A stretch of DNA of 64,000 nucleotides, from the NCBI GenBank assembly GCA_030753015.1, contig JASMDC010000021.1, positions 1 through 64,000 on the forward strand, written 5' to 3'. This DNA comes from Candidatus Undinarchaeales archaeon. Its GTDB lineage: Archaea; SpSt-1190; JASMDC01. The translations under genes were made by a program, and so were the position numbers. Position 1 is the first letter of the stretch, and every line of letters starts with the position of its first letter. This document shows, in pieces, positions 43,740-52,354 of the stretch. The notes beneath the pieces were generated by a model, which saw nothing but the letters and a program-made list of their open reading frames with translations, made no database searches and was not told the origin of the DNA.

Positions 43740-43952
43740 ATGTCCACCCTCCATGAGCTTCTGGAACTTGTCACAAGACGGGCGACCATCGTCCGGATGG
43801 CAAAACCGATCAGCGACTTCATCCAGCTCGAGATCGACCGACAGAAAGCTATTGCGTTCTACGCCGTGCTCGCGCGTCGGTGCGGTGTCGGGTACGCGTG
43901 GATCGCAGCCCACGTGAGTGCCGGAGAAGCCTTCACCGGTCCGGATGTGTGA
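43740..43952 (+). CDS. possible small helical protein
   Basis: 70 residues from the ATG at 43740 (MSTLHELLELVTRRATIV), containing SDFIQLEIDRQKAIAFYAVL. Amphipathic helical pattern and normal codon use suggest a gene, but no family is evident. A frame on the opposite strand (43629-43913) competes and is less protein-like. Confidence 0.4.
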   Translation: MSTLHELLELVTRRATIVRMAKPISDFIQLEIDRQKAIAFYAVLARRCGVGYAWIAAHVSAGEAFTGPDV

Positions 43953-43958
43953 GACCGC

Positions 43959-44201
43959 TCACGCTTTGCGTGGCCGGATGGGGATGGCGCCCCCGGTGAA
44001 CCGGGCCGCCTCGAATGCGTCAACGATCTCGCCCGACAGCACCTCGTGGACCTCCTTATCGGTGAGCGGCCGCTCGTTGTGCTTGAGGTCGATGTCCCCG
44101 GTGTTGAGCCCCCGGAGGATGCGATACACCAGCTCCTGCATGTCCGGCGGGTCACCCCACCGCTCACCGTCGGGCCAGCCGATCATGTCATCGTCGGTCA
44201 T
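43959..44201 (-). CDS. small acidic protein of 80 residues
   Basis: MTDDDMIGWPDGERWGDPPD, then QELVYRILRGLNTGDIDL and ERPLTDKEVHEVLSGEIVDA. Well-formed helical acidic protein. It is transcribed away from the 44295 gene across 93 bases holding a shared TATA-like region. No family recognised. Confidence 0.6.
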   Translation of the reverse strand: MTDDDMIGWPDGERWGDPPDMQELVYRILRGLNTGDIDLKHNERPLTDKEVHEVLSGEIVDAFEAARFTGGAIPIRPRKA

Positions 44202-44237
44202 CCGTTGTTCCCCTCACACATAATCCTAACCATAACC

Positions 44238-44246
44238 TATATATAC
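44238..44246. promoter_or_regulatory. TATA-like box in a divergent region
   Basis: CTATATATA, near symmetric, between the divergent 80-residue and 575-residue protein genes; it could serve either direction. Confidence 0.5.
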
Positions 44247-44294
44247 CGCCTCTCGTGCCGAACTCCCTCACCCACAGTAGGGACAGTGCGAACA

Positions 44295-46022
44295 ATGGCC
44301 TATTCATTGGACACTATCGAGATCACCCAGGACAACCAGGAGTGGGCGGAGCGCCTGGGAATGGACCCGGCCTTCGAGGAGCTCCTGTACTCGTCCGGGG
44401 GTCTGAAGGGTGATGTCCACTTCAACGTCCTCTACTCCACCGACGGCCCGCGCTCCGATCCTACCATCCGCGGCTACCTGGCCACGTTCTCCAGTGAGAA
44501 CGGAAAGGAGAGCATCAGTCTCTACAAGCCTATGAGCGTCGAAGAGGGCGAGGACGCCTACAGCAAAGGGGACATCGAGAGCATCCGCGTCGGGAAGAAC
44601 AAGGCCGCATTCTACGGTACTTCCCAAGAAACGGTCCCCCTGAACGTCATGGAACTGAACGCTCCCAAGGTGTACACGGCCACAAAGGAACAGGGTGTCG
44701 AGGACCGGCTGCTCGACCTCCTCTACAAGCCCATGGAAGGTGAGCAGAGCCTAGGCGAGGTCATGAGCGGCATGGGAGCGTCCGACCGCTACATGGAGTC
44801 GCTGTCGACGTTCTTCGAGATGGATGGTAACACCACCGTCCATGCATACGAGCAGAAAGAGCTCAAGTTCTTCCAGAAACTCGGGCACTACGTTGACATC
44901 CTCAAGAGGGACGACGAGTACCGCACCCTCCAGATCTCCGAGTTCATCGGCGAGGGGGCCGAGGGCATGCTCAACGGGCTCGTCACCGGTCTCATCTTCT
45001 CACAGGGCGCCATCTACGGCCTGGCCGGTGCCATGGGCATCATGAGCAAGTTCGTCCCCAAGGTCACCATGAGCCTCGTTGCTCCCATCTGGGGCAGCAA
45101 GGTCGATGAGGCGCGACAGAAGGAGAACAGCCTCGAGGAGTTGCGCGCGGTGGAGCGCGTGCGCGAGGTCGGGTTCTCATGCGCCAACGGGACCTTGAAG
45201 GTGCTCATGCAGCCAGAGGTCATCAAGCCCCTGAGCAAGTTCGTGCCTGCCGCCGGGGCCTTGGGCACCATCTTCGCTGCCGAGCAACTCACCCTTGCGG
45301 TCAAGGACGCCGGGTCCCCCAAGACCCAGGTGGCCATCCGCGAGGAGCTCATCCAGAACAATCCCGAGTACCAGAAGGAGGGATATGACCGCGAGCTCTT
45401 CCAGATGATAGGTACCGAGGAGACAGTCTCCTACGCCACCCACATGGTGGCCGCCGGTGCCGGACTGGCCATCTCGGCCATGTTCCCTGAGGTCGTGTTC
45501 CCCCTCTCGCTCGGAGCGCTTGGCGCATGGTACGTGGGCAAGAGCCTGTGGACCTGCTACAAGCACAATCCCGACGTGCAGTTCGAGGTCAACGCCAACG
45601 AGCACCTGCCCACCGCCAATGGCATCGAGCTCGACAATGGGTACATGCTCGACTTTGAGAAGGTGGGCGAGGAAGGGCTCGAACCCATGGAGGACCTTCT
45701 GCAGGTGAACGAGGTAGCCTCTAGAGCGAAGGTCAAGCTGACCATCGACAAGGCAGAGGGCGACTGGGGCGTGCACATCTCGCCGCGCGAAGGTGAGGAG
45801 CACGAGCTGGGGCACAAGCGCAAGCTGTTCGACCGAGGGTTCCTCAAGCACCTGCTGGGTAACCGCACCATGAAGGAGCAGTACAACCTCGACAACGAGA
45901 TGTTCGTGCAGCGGTTCAACAAGAAGGTCGACCTGAAGTCACTGGAGCTTGCGGACGGCACGTACCTATTCGGTACCGAGGGATATCTCAAGGCCTACCA
46001 GGACCGCGAAGAAATCGCCTGA
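44295..46022 (+). CDS. unknown protein with central hydrophobic region
   Basis: 575 residues from the ATG at 44295 (MAYSLDTIEITQDNQEW); further upstream in-frame sequence crosses the promoter. Soluble N-terminal domain, a glycine-rich hydrophobic centre (GMLNGLVTGLIFSQGAIYGL; later MVAAGAGLAISAMF), and a soluble C-terminal domain (LDNGYMLDFEKVGEEGLEPM). Could be a peripheral or pore-like protein. No family recognised; convergent with the DHH gene. Confidence 0.75.
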   Translation: MAYSLDTIEITQDNQEWAERLGMDPAFEELLYSSGGLKGDVHFNVLYSTDGPRSDPTIRGYLATFSSENGKESISLYKPMSVEEGEDAYSKGDIESIRVGKNKAAFYGTSQETVPLNVMELNAPKVYTATKEQGVEDRLLDLLYKPMEGEQSLGEVMSGMGASDRYMESLSTFFEMDGNTTVHAYEQKELKFFQKLGHYVDILKRDDEYRTLQISEFIGEGAEGMLNGLVTGLIFSQGAIYGLAGAMGIMSKFVPKVTMSLVAPIWGSKVDEARQKENSLEELRAVERVREVGFSCANGTLKVLMQPEVIKPLSKFVPAAGALGTIFAAEQLTLAVKDAGSPKTQVAIREELIQNNPEYQKEGYDRELFQMIGTEETVSYATHMVAAGAGLAISAMFPEVVFPLSLGALGAWYVGKSLWTCYKHNPDVQFEVNANEHLPTANGIELDNGYMLDFEKVGEEGLEPMEDLLQVNEVASRAKVKLTIDKAEGDWGVHISPREGEEHELGHKRKLFDRGFLKHLLGNRTMKEQYNLDNEMFVQRFNKKVDLKSLELADGTYLFGTEGYLKAYQDREEIA

Positions 46023-46023
46023 G

Positions 46024-46992
46024 CTACTTAGTCAGCAGCTCGGTCAACCGCTTCGTCACCACGTCGAGCTCTTCTGTCGACGTTATACCACCAACGGCAT
46101 CGGGGTGGCCGCCGCATGACGAGAATCCTGCCTCGGTCAGCAGCTCAACGAGATTTATGTCCTTGCGGGTGGTGCGTGCCGAGAGGGGGACGGGTTCGAG
46201 CGAGGTGTTGTACACGAGGATGATCCACCCCTTCATCCGCCAGCGTAGGATGCTGGACACACGGCTACTGAGGTTGAGGTCGGAGTGGATATCATAGAAC
46301 ATGAGTCGCTGGTCCTCGTGCTTGTCCCCGTTCTTCTTGACGTCCGAGATGAGCCTCCGCGTCTCCTGCTCGATGGTGCGATCGTAGCCTTTAAGGGTGC
46401 GTGCACCAGGGGTCCGGCCCTCGGCCATCTCCCGGGGCGAGCTGGCCGACCTCAGCGCGTCCAATGCCACCCGAGCACCATCCCTTCCCTTAAGGTTCTT
46501 GCCGGAGTTGAGCATACCCATGATGCTCCGCGCCAGTCGCAGATCGCCCCTGGGGAACGCCCTGCGGCAGTAATCCTCGCCCTTGTCACCTCGTGTACCC
46601 GCGCAGGCGATCCATGCAGGACCACCAAGCAGCCGATGGACGGCCAGGCTGACAGGTTCCTTCCGCTGGATGAAGGCGATGCCGTCGGGCGGTGCATCGC
46701 GCTGGTGGTGGTCGACGACCAGCACATCGGCGGAGCAGGCAAGGTAGGCCATGGCGCCGGGCTGCAGCCCTCCCACGTCGACCACGAGCACACGGTCGGG
46801 ATTGGCCTCAAGGACCTCCTCGGCCACCTCGTCGTCCAGCTGGTTGCCGCAGGGTACGAACAAGTCCACGTCGGTTTCATGCCCCACCAGGGCAGCGGCA
46901 CAGATGCCGTCTGCGTCCCAGTGGTACACCACGACCAGCGGACCGCCCGCATCGAGGAATGACCGCAGCTCGTCCTTGTCGCTCACGACCAT
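46024..46992 (-). CDS. DHH-family phosphoesterase
   Basis: 322 residues. DHH motifs: VVYHWDADGICAAALVG (motif I Asp residues) near residue 20, VVDHHQRDAP (DHH) near 95, and the C-terminal GGHPDAVGG of the DHHA1 domain. The family includes RecJ-like exonucleases, nanoRNases and cyclic dinucleotide phosphodiesterases; size and archaeal context fit a RecJ-like or oligonucleotide-degrading enzyme. Overlaps taw3 by 10 bases, so the two are probably co-transcribed. Confidence 0.9.
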   Translation of the reverse strand: MVVSDKDELRSFLDAGGPLVVVYHWDADGICAAALVGHETDVDLFVPCGNQLDDEVAEEVLEANPDRVLVVDVGGLQPGAMAYLACSADVLVVDHHQRDAPPDGIAFIQRKEPVSLAVHRLLGGPAWIACAGTRGDKGEDYCRRAFPRGDLRLARSIMGMLNSGKNLKGRDGARVALDALRSASSPREMAEGRTPGARTLKGYDRTIEQETRRLISDVKKNGDKHEDQRLMFYDIHSDLNLSSRVSSILRWRMKGWIILVYNTSLEPVPLSARTTRKDINLVELLTEAGFSSCGGHPDAVGGITSTEELDVVTKRLTELLTK

Positions 46993-47555
46993 CCCTCCAG
47001 TTCACGCTCGAGCCGACCGAGTCGGAGTTCCGCCCGTTCACGTAACCGGTTCGCCTCCTCGGTCACGGCGCGGACGTAGCCCTCGTCGGCCAGTGGCGTC
47101 CCGTTACGGATCAGGGGCAGCGCCATGGTCTCGGTGGAGCGTACCTCTACAACCGGGTGATGCCCGAGCCCCTTCACGCCGCTCGACTTGTGGCCCGCGG
47201 ACAGCGCCCGGTCGAGCAGGCGCTTGGCCACTTCCAGGTCACGGCAGGTCACGTGGAGGATGGCCCCCTGGACGAACAGCCAGACGGGGCCTGCGGGTGG
47301 CGGAGAGAGGACGATAGTAAGCTCATCTGTGCCCACGGGACCATGCCACTTACCCAGCCACCGGGAAGAGCGCTTACGGTCCTCATCAGGCACCTCCATG
47401 AGCGCGATGCGCCCGGCGCACGAGCTGGTGGTGAACGTGCCGGTCCCGGTGTTGACGAGGTCGACGACAGCCATGGCACCGGGATCGGTCGATCCCTCCT
47501 GTTTCGCGACCGCGAGCTTGCGCAGCGCGGCCTCCTTCTCTTGTGCGAAGCTCAC
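46983..47555 (-). CDS. taw3: tRNA wybutosine-synthesising protein TYW3/Taw3
   Basis: 190 residues. Family motifs TSSCAGRIALME (SSCxGRI) near residue 43, FVQGAILHVTCRDLEVAK, and SAGHKSSGVKGLG are diagnostic. Taw3 methylates the wyosine precursor at position 37 of tRNA-Phe using SAM. Other wyosine genes are not in the window. Confidence 0.94.
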   Translation of the reverse strand: MSFAQEKEAALRKLAVAKQEGSTDPGAMAVVDLVNTGTGTFTTSSCAGRIALMEVPDEDRKRSSRWLGKWHGPVGTDELTIVLSPPPAGPVWLFVQGAILHVTCRDLEVAKRLLDRALSAGHKSSGVKGLGHHPVVEVRSTETMALPLIRNGTPLADEGYVRAVTEEANRLRERAELRLGRLERELEGWS

Positions 47556-47565
47556 GACAGCACCG

Positions 47566-48096
47566 TTACTCGTCCTTCTTCACGCCTTCGTCAAGGAAGA
47601 TGCCCGAGTACGCTTGTGACTCTTTCGTGTGGTGGAACACGATCTGGACTATACGGGCGTCATCCTCCAGGAACAGGTCACGGTGGGCCACGAGCCCGAA
47701 CTGGAGCCGGCCGCGGTAGCCGGGATCCACCCAGGCGTTTGTGGCGGTGCCACCCATACGGATGAGCGAGGATCGGGGCTTGAACTGGGCCACGAGGTCG
47801 CGGGGCATGTTGATGATCTCGGCGACGCGCACGAGGTAGTAGCCGCCCTTCTCGAGCTTCCATCCGCTACCCGCCCGCTTGAGGGGCCGAGTACCGGGGA
47901 TGCGCCGCTTGTTGTTGGTGAAATCTAGATGGCCCATGGAGAGCACGTCAGCGAACTCCTCCACCTCGGACAGTCTCAGGTCGAACCCAGCGCTCTGGAG
48001 CTGGACATCGATGTCCCGATAGTCAATGATGAGTTCGTTCGCCTCGATGAGGTCGCGAATCTCCTGGCCCGAGAGGGCGCCGATATGATGGGTCAT
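47566..48096 (-). CDS. dcd: dCTP deaminase
   Basis: 176 residues from the ATG at 48096 (MTHHIGALSGQEIR), about 36 bases after the TTTAAAT box near 48128. Conserved GGTATNAWVDPGYRGRLQFG and QSAGFDLRLSEVEEF hold the deaminase/dUTPase-fold active site; PRSSLIRMG is also typical. Converts dCTP to dUTP (archaeal members may also hydrolyse dUTP). Ends 10 bases before taw3's start. Confidence 0.95.
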   Translation of the reverse strand: MTHHIGALSGQEIRDLIEANELIIDYRDIDVQLQSAGFDLRLSEVEEFADVLSMGHLDFTNNKRRIPGTRPLKRAGSGWKLEKGGYYLVRVAEIINMPRDLVAQFKPRSSLIRMGGTATNAWVDPGYRGRLQFGLVAHRDLFLEDDARIVQIVFHHTKESQAYSGIFLDEGVKKDE

Positions 48097-48166
48097 GGGT
48101 GCTCTCGCACGGGGGAAGGGGCAGAACATTTAAATCTCTCCGCCACCGGTTCCGCCGTTGAGGGCG

Positions 48167-48598
48167 ATGGACAGCGAGCATCACTACTGGACCTACTGGG
48201 TGCACAGGATACAGGAGCTCTGGCGCAGCCACGAGACGCTGGAGAAGCGCGTGGCTGAGCTGGAGAAGCTGGTCGCCGGACAGAGCGGCGTCAAGCTGCA
48301 GACACCGTCGCCCGCCACGGCAGGCGCAGACCAGCCCACTGAGAGCGGTGCGCCACCGGAGCCTTCCGGTGAGCCCTTGAAGGAGATGGAGCTGACCGCG
48401 TGCATGGGCCTCAGGGAACTGGGCGGTGATGCATCCATCCACGAGATCAACGCCCAGCTCGCTAAGAGCCGCTCAATCAAGGAGGATGCGAAGACGACCC
48501 TTATGCGACTCCGTGGCGCCGTCCAGAAGGGCTACATCGCCATGGACCCCGAGTCCAAGCGGTTCAAGCTCCTCAGGGACACCTTCGTGGTGGGCTGA
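48167..48598 (+). CDS. coiled-coil and winged-helix-like protein
   Basis: 143 residues from the ATG at 48167. N-terminal coiled coil (RIQELWRSHETLEKRVAELE), Pro/Ala linker, and a C-terminal module resembling a winged helix (GDASIHEINAQLAKSRSI). Divergent from dcd over a shared AT-rich region (ATTTAAATC near 48128-48136). It abuts endA by 2 bases, so it may be co-expressed with it. Possibly a small regulator; not recognised. Confidence 0.7.
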   Translation: MDSEHHYWTYWVHRIQELWRSHETLEKRVAELEKLVAGQSGVKLQTPSPATAGADQPTESGAPPEPSGEPLKEMELTACMGLRELGGDASIHEINAQLAKSRSIKEDAKTTLMRLRGAVQKGYIAMDPESKRFKLLRDTFVVG

Positions 48599-48600
48599 TC

Positions 48601-49182
48601 GTGGGTACTTCCGCGGACAAATCCGTACAGGACGGGCCCGCGGACCTGACGGCGGTCGTCCACGGTGCAACGGTCACAGTGCGCGACGCAGCCCTCTCCG
48701 AGGAACTCCACGGGAAGGGCTCCTTCGGTTGGTTCCAGGACTCGCCGTCGCTGGTGCTCTCCCTCTCGGAGGCCCACTTCCTCCTGGAGCGTGAGCGCAT
48801 CGAGGTGGTGGACGAGAAGGGGGAAAAGCTCGATATCGACGGGCTCGTGCGTCACGCATCGACGGTAGAGGAGGACTTCTTTCTGCGCTACCGCGTATAC
48901 CGTGACCTCAGGGTCCGCGGGTACGTGGTGAAGTCCGGGCTGAAGTATGGCACCCATTTCCGTGTTTACGAGCGAGGGATCCGCCCGCGCAAGGGCCGCC
49001 GATCGGTCCAAGAGCACGCCAAGTTCCTTGTGCACGCCACATCGGAGAGCTATCAGTGCTCGGTGCCCGAGCTCACCCGCCTTGTGCGCCTGGCCCACTC
49101 GGTAAAGAAGCGAATCTGGATGGGTGTGGTCGACTCCGAGGGGGACGTCACCTACCTCCAGGTCATCCGGGTGACGCCGTAA
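48601..49182 (+). CDS. endA: tRNA-splicing endonuclease EndA
   Basis: 193 residues, GTG start, length of the homotetrameric (alpha4) type. The C-terminal catalytic domain has VYRDLRVRGYVVKSGLKYG, THFRVYERG, HAKFLVHA and VKKRIWMGVV, which carry the catalytic Tyr, His and Lys. It cuts introns at bulge-helix-bulge motifs. Two bases separate it from the preceding gene. Confidence 0.95.
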   Translation: MGTSADKSVQDGPADLTAVVHGATVTVRDAALSEELHGKGSFGWFQDSPSLVLSLSEAHFLLERERIEVVDEKGEKLDIDGLVRHASTVEEDFFLRYRVYRDLRVRGYVVKSGLKYGTHFRVYERGIRPRKGRRSVQEHAKFLVHATSESYQCSVPELTRLVRLAHSVKKRIWMGVVDSEGDVTYLQVIRVTP

Positions 49183-49229
49183 CGTCCAGTGTTTAAGATA
49201 CTGCGACTGGGGTCATGGATGGCGGGAGG

Positions 49230-49251
49230 GTACTAAAGCATGCTTTAGTAC
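49230..49251. repeat. 22-bp perfect palindrome, copy 2
   Basis: Same sequence as 10555-10576, here extended by one base pair each side (49229-49252). It lies 48 bases after endA and just beyond the TnpB element's end. Confidence 0.85.
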
Positions 49252-49324
49252 CTTCTACACACCTTCCCCCACGGGAAAGCTCCCCTGCCTAGAACGCCGT
49301 GAGGGCCGGTGGCAGGCAGCGGGG

Positions 49325-49358
49325 AAACGTTCGTGGACTACCCCTCTACGACTAGAGG
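49325..49358 (-). mobile_element. likely right end of the TnpB element (omega-RNA region)
   Basis: Just at the 3' end of tnpB, on the minus strand, the sequence forms GAAGCTCCTCTA-GTCG-TAGAGG and then GTAGTCCAC. A GGAAGCTCC hairpin followed by (T)CCAC-type ends is characteristic of IS200/IS605 right ends, and the 3' coding end usually makes the guide RNA scaffold. The boundary near 49325-49331 is estimated. The guide would then lie in the flanking bases to its left. Confidence 0.6.
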
Positions 49359-50507
49359 AGCTTCCCGATTCGACGCTGTCTCCAGCTCCACGGGCGCATC
49401 GGGTGGTCCCCACCCTGAGCGGTTAAGGATGTTCAAGGCAGCGTTCAGGTCACGGTCAATTGCAAGGCCACAGTTCCAGCAGCTATGTACTCGAACCGAC
49501 AGGTCCTTCTTGACCAGCATACCACACCGGCTGCACATCTGAGAGGTGTTCTTCGGATCAACCAGTACTACCTTCCCACCAGCCTCTTCCGCTTTGTAGG
49601 TGGTGTACTGGATGAGTGTGTTCCAGGAAGCATCAACGATGGACTTTGCGAGATGGTGGTTCTGCACCATGTTGAGGATGTTGAGTTTCTCGAAGGTGAT
49701 AGTGGAGTAATTGTCAGCGAGCTGACGGGAGAGCTTGTGGGCGAAGTCAGTGCGCTGGTTGCGGACCTTGCGGTGCGCCCTGGCAAGCTCCTTCTTTGCC
49801 TTCTTCCTGCGGTTCGAGCCTTTATTCCTCCTTGAGACCCGACGCTGGCGCTTCTTGATCTTCCTCTCCGACTCGCGGAGAAAGCGGGGATTCTCGATGA
49901 CGGTACCGTCGGAGAGGGTAGCGAACTTCTCGAGGCCGACATCAACACCGACAGCGGTCCCGCCATGTGATCTGGCCTCTACCTCTACCTCGCAGGAGAA
50001 CACGACGTACCACTGATCAACATCTCGCTTGATGGTGCACGTCTTGACCCTGCCTTCGAGCGGACGATGGAGCTCGATGCGAATGGAACCGATCTTCGAG
50101 AGCGTGAGGCGCCGTTCATCCGGAGAAAGTGAGAAGCCGCTCTGCGGATAGGTCAATGAGTCGTACCTCCCCTTGCCTTTGAACCGAGGATATCCGGGCG
50201 TTTCACCGTTCCTGACACGGCGGAAGAACGCATCGAACGCCTTCCTCAACCTCCGGAGGACATCCTGAAGTACTTGGGAGTGGACTTGTTGCTGATACTC
50301 GTCCTTGTTTCCCGGAAGGGCGTCCTGCTGCTCTCTGTAGATGACGCATCGTAGCTCGTCTTTCCAGGCATCCCTGCGTTCCACAAGAGCGTTGTTGTAG
50401 AGTCGACGGCAGGTCTCGAGCGTGGAGATCAGAACCGTTTCCTGAGTCCTGTTCGGAAACAGACGATATCTGTAGCTACGCATCGCTCGTTCCCTGTCCC
50501 CCACCAT
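49338..50507 (-). CDS. tnpB: IS605-family TnpB RNA-guided nuclease
   Basis: 389 residues (alternative ATG at 50483, MRSYRYRLFPN). RuvC-like nuclease with TAVGVDVGLEKFA (first Asp), ITFEKLNIL (Glu) and AIDRDLNAALNIL (last Asp), and the zinc ribbon CSRCG ... CWNCG. All catalytic residues are present, so it is probably active. TnpB cuts DNA guided by an omega RNA from the element's right end. No TnpA transposase is next to it, so movement would need one in trans. Confidence 0.95.
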   Translation of the reverse strand: MVGDRERAMRSYRYRLFPNRTQETVLISTLETCRRLYNNALVERRDAWKDELRCVIYREQQDALPGNKDEYQQQVHSQVLQDVLRRLRKAFDAFFRRVRNGETPGYPRFKGKGRYDSLTYPQSGFSLSPDERRLTLSKIGSIRIELHRPLEGRVKTCTIKRDVDQWYVVFSCEVEVEARSHGGTAVGVDVGLEKFATLSDGTVIENPRFLRESERKIKKRQRRVSRRNKGSNRRKKAKKELARAHRKVRNQRTDFAHKLSRQLADNYSTITFEKLNILNMVQNHHLAKSIVDASWNTLIQYTTYKAEEAGGKVVLVDPKNTSQMCSRCGMLVKKDLSVRVHSCWNCGLAIDRDLNAALNILNRSGWGPPDAPVELETASNREAPLVVEG

Positions 50508-50602
50508 ATCTCTTATTGGATGTAATGGTATTGCGATGAATAAATAGAACAGGAGGGTGGCGTGCCGGTACTCGTCCGGATTGTATCTTTCGAATCCGCC
50601 CC

Positions 50603-50616
50603 TCCCTCGGAAGGGA
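50603..50616. mobile_element. hairpin at the likely left end of the TnpB element
   Basis: TCCCT-CGGA-AGGGA, a perfect short hairpin about 100 bases upstream of tnpB and just before the FTCD promoter; a candidate left-end hairpin of the element. The exact edge is not certain. Confidence 0.45.
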
Positions 50617-50671
50617 ACTTCCCGCAGAAAACGATAAAGAATTAAACCTCGTACGGGTGTGTCGCGCTGGG

Positions 50672-52351
50672 ATGCTCATGGACAAGGTCGTCGAATGTGT
50701 ACCGAACTTCAGCGAGGGACGGGACAAGGCCAAAATCAAGCATATCGCCGATGCCATCGCCGCGGTCGAGGGCGCGGTCCTGCTGGACGTTGATCCGGGA
50801 GCGGACACCAACCGCACCGTTATCACGCTCGTCGGATCGCCCGAGGCCGTCGCTGAGGCCGCATTCCAGGGTATCAGGGCTGCTAGCGGGGTCATCGACA
50901 TGGCCCATCACTCGGGAGCTCACCCCCGCATGGGGGCCTGTGACGTGTGCCCGTTCGTCCCCGTCCGGGGCGTCACCATGGAGGAGTGCGCGGCCATCGC
51001 CCGTCGTGTCGGCGAGCGCGTGGGCACGGAGCTGGACATCCCCGTGTACCTCTACGAAGAGGCGGCCGCAAGCCCCCAGCGCAAGAACCTGGCCGACATC
51101 CGCGCTGGCGAGTACGAGGGGCTGGCAGAGAAGCTCAAGGACACGGCGTGGAAGCCTGACTTCGGTCCGGCGACATTCAACGCCAGGAGCGGCGTCACGA
51201 TCATCGGAGCCAGGACCTTCCTTATCGCCTACAACGTAAACCTCAACACCACCAACGCCAAGCTCGCCCGCCGTATCGGGGGCGCCGTCCGCGAGAAAGG
51301 TCTTCCCGAGTACAACGAGTTCCACGAGCCGCAGCGCAACGAGGACGGCAGCTACGTCTGGACCAAGGGCCGGCTGAAGGGCGTGAAGACCATCGGGTGG
51401 TACATCGAGGAGTACGGGTGCGCCCAGGTGTCCATCAACATCACCGATCATCGGGCAACGCTGGTCCACGTTGTGTACGAGGTGTGCAGGGAGGAGGCCG
51501 AGAAGCTCGGCGTCGTGGTCACCGGCTCGGAAGTAGTAGGGCTCGTGCCCGAGGACGCTCTCCTAGCCGCGGGACGGTACTATCTGGAGCGACAGGGCAG
51601 GTCCACGTCGGTTCCCCGGCGCGACCTGGTCTCCACCGCCCGCCAGTCACTGGGGCTCGACTCGGTGGCGCCCTTCGACCCGGACATGAAGGTCGTGGAG
51701 TACCGCCTGCCTCGCAGCTCGCCGCTCATGGACCTGTCGGCCGCCTGCCTCGTGGAGGAGGTCTCGAGGGACACGGTGGCCCCCGGCGGCGGCTCCGTGG
51801 CCGCGCTGGCGGGAGCCCTGGGCGCCGGGCTGGCCTCCATGGTGGACGCCATCACCGCCGGTAAGCCCCGGCTCCGGGACAAGCGCAAGGCCATGCTCGA
51901 GCACGGCGCTGCGGCCCACGCGCTACGAGAGCGGCTCACGGACGCCGTGGACCGGGACACCGAGGCGTTCAACGGTGTCATCACCGCCATGCGGATGCCC
52001 AAGGCAACAGAGGAGGAGCTGACGGTACGCTCACAGGCTATCCAGGACGCCTACAAGGAAGCTGCCAACGTGCCGCTGACGACCCTTCGCGACTGTCGGA
52101 GAGCCTTGGCCGAAGCACGGTTCGCTGCAGAGAAGGGTCACGCTGCATCCATCACCGACGCCGGTGTGGGAGCTCACGCGGCCTTCGCTGGTGTGGAGGG
52201 CGCGGCCATGAACGTTCTCATCAACCTCAAAGACATCACCGACGAGGCCTATGTGAAGGACCTTCGTACCGAGGTGGAGCAGCTGCGTGTCGAGTCTCGC
52301 GAGGACGTGGATGCTGTCACCGATCTAGTGTTCGCAGAGATCGGAGCGTAG
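50672..52351 (+). CDS. ftcD: bifunctional formiminotransferase-cyclodeaminase
   Basis: 559 residues from ATG 50672 (MLMDKVVECVPNFSEG); 50678 is an alternative that suits the family start. A TATA-like AATTAAACC lies about 27 bases upstream. Formiminotransferase domain about 1-300 (GAHPRMGACDVCPFVPV) and cyclodeaminase domain about 350-555 (APGGGSVAALAGALGAGLA). It passes the formimino group of formiminoglutamate to tetrahydrofolate and releases ammonia, in histidine breakdown. No other hut gene is here. Confidence 0.95.
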   Translation: MLMDKVVECVPNFSEGRDKAKIKHIADAIAAVEGAVLLDVDPGADTNRTVITLVGSPEAVAEAAFQGIRAASGVIDMAHHSGAHPRMGACDVCPFVPVRGVTMEECAAIARRVGERVGTELDIPVYLYEEAAASPQRKNLADIRAGEYEGLAEKLKDTAWKPDFGPATFNARSGVTIIGARTFLIAYNVNLNTTNAKLARRIGGAVREKGLPEYNEFHEPQRNEDGSYVWTKGRLKGVKTIGWYIEEYGCAQVSINITDHRATLVHVVYEVCREEAEKLGVVVTGSEVVGLVPEDALLAAGRYYLERQGRSTSVPRRDLVSTARQSLGLDSVAPFDPDMKVVEYRLPRSSPLMDLSAACLVEEVSRDTVAPGGGSVAALAGALGAGLASMVDAITAGKPRLRDKRKAMLEHGAAAHALRERLTDAVDRDTEAFNGVITAMRMPKATEEELTVRSQAIQDAYKEAANVPLTTLRDCRRALAEARFAAEKGHAASITDAGVGAHAAFAGVEGAAMNVLINLKDITDEAYVKDLRTEVEQLRVESREDVDAVTDLVFAEIGA

Positions 52352-52354
52352 GCC

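Noticed and set aside
43629..43913. 94-residue minus-strand frame
   Set aside because: Overlaps the more protein-like plus-strand frame at 43740 and has an unlikely composition.
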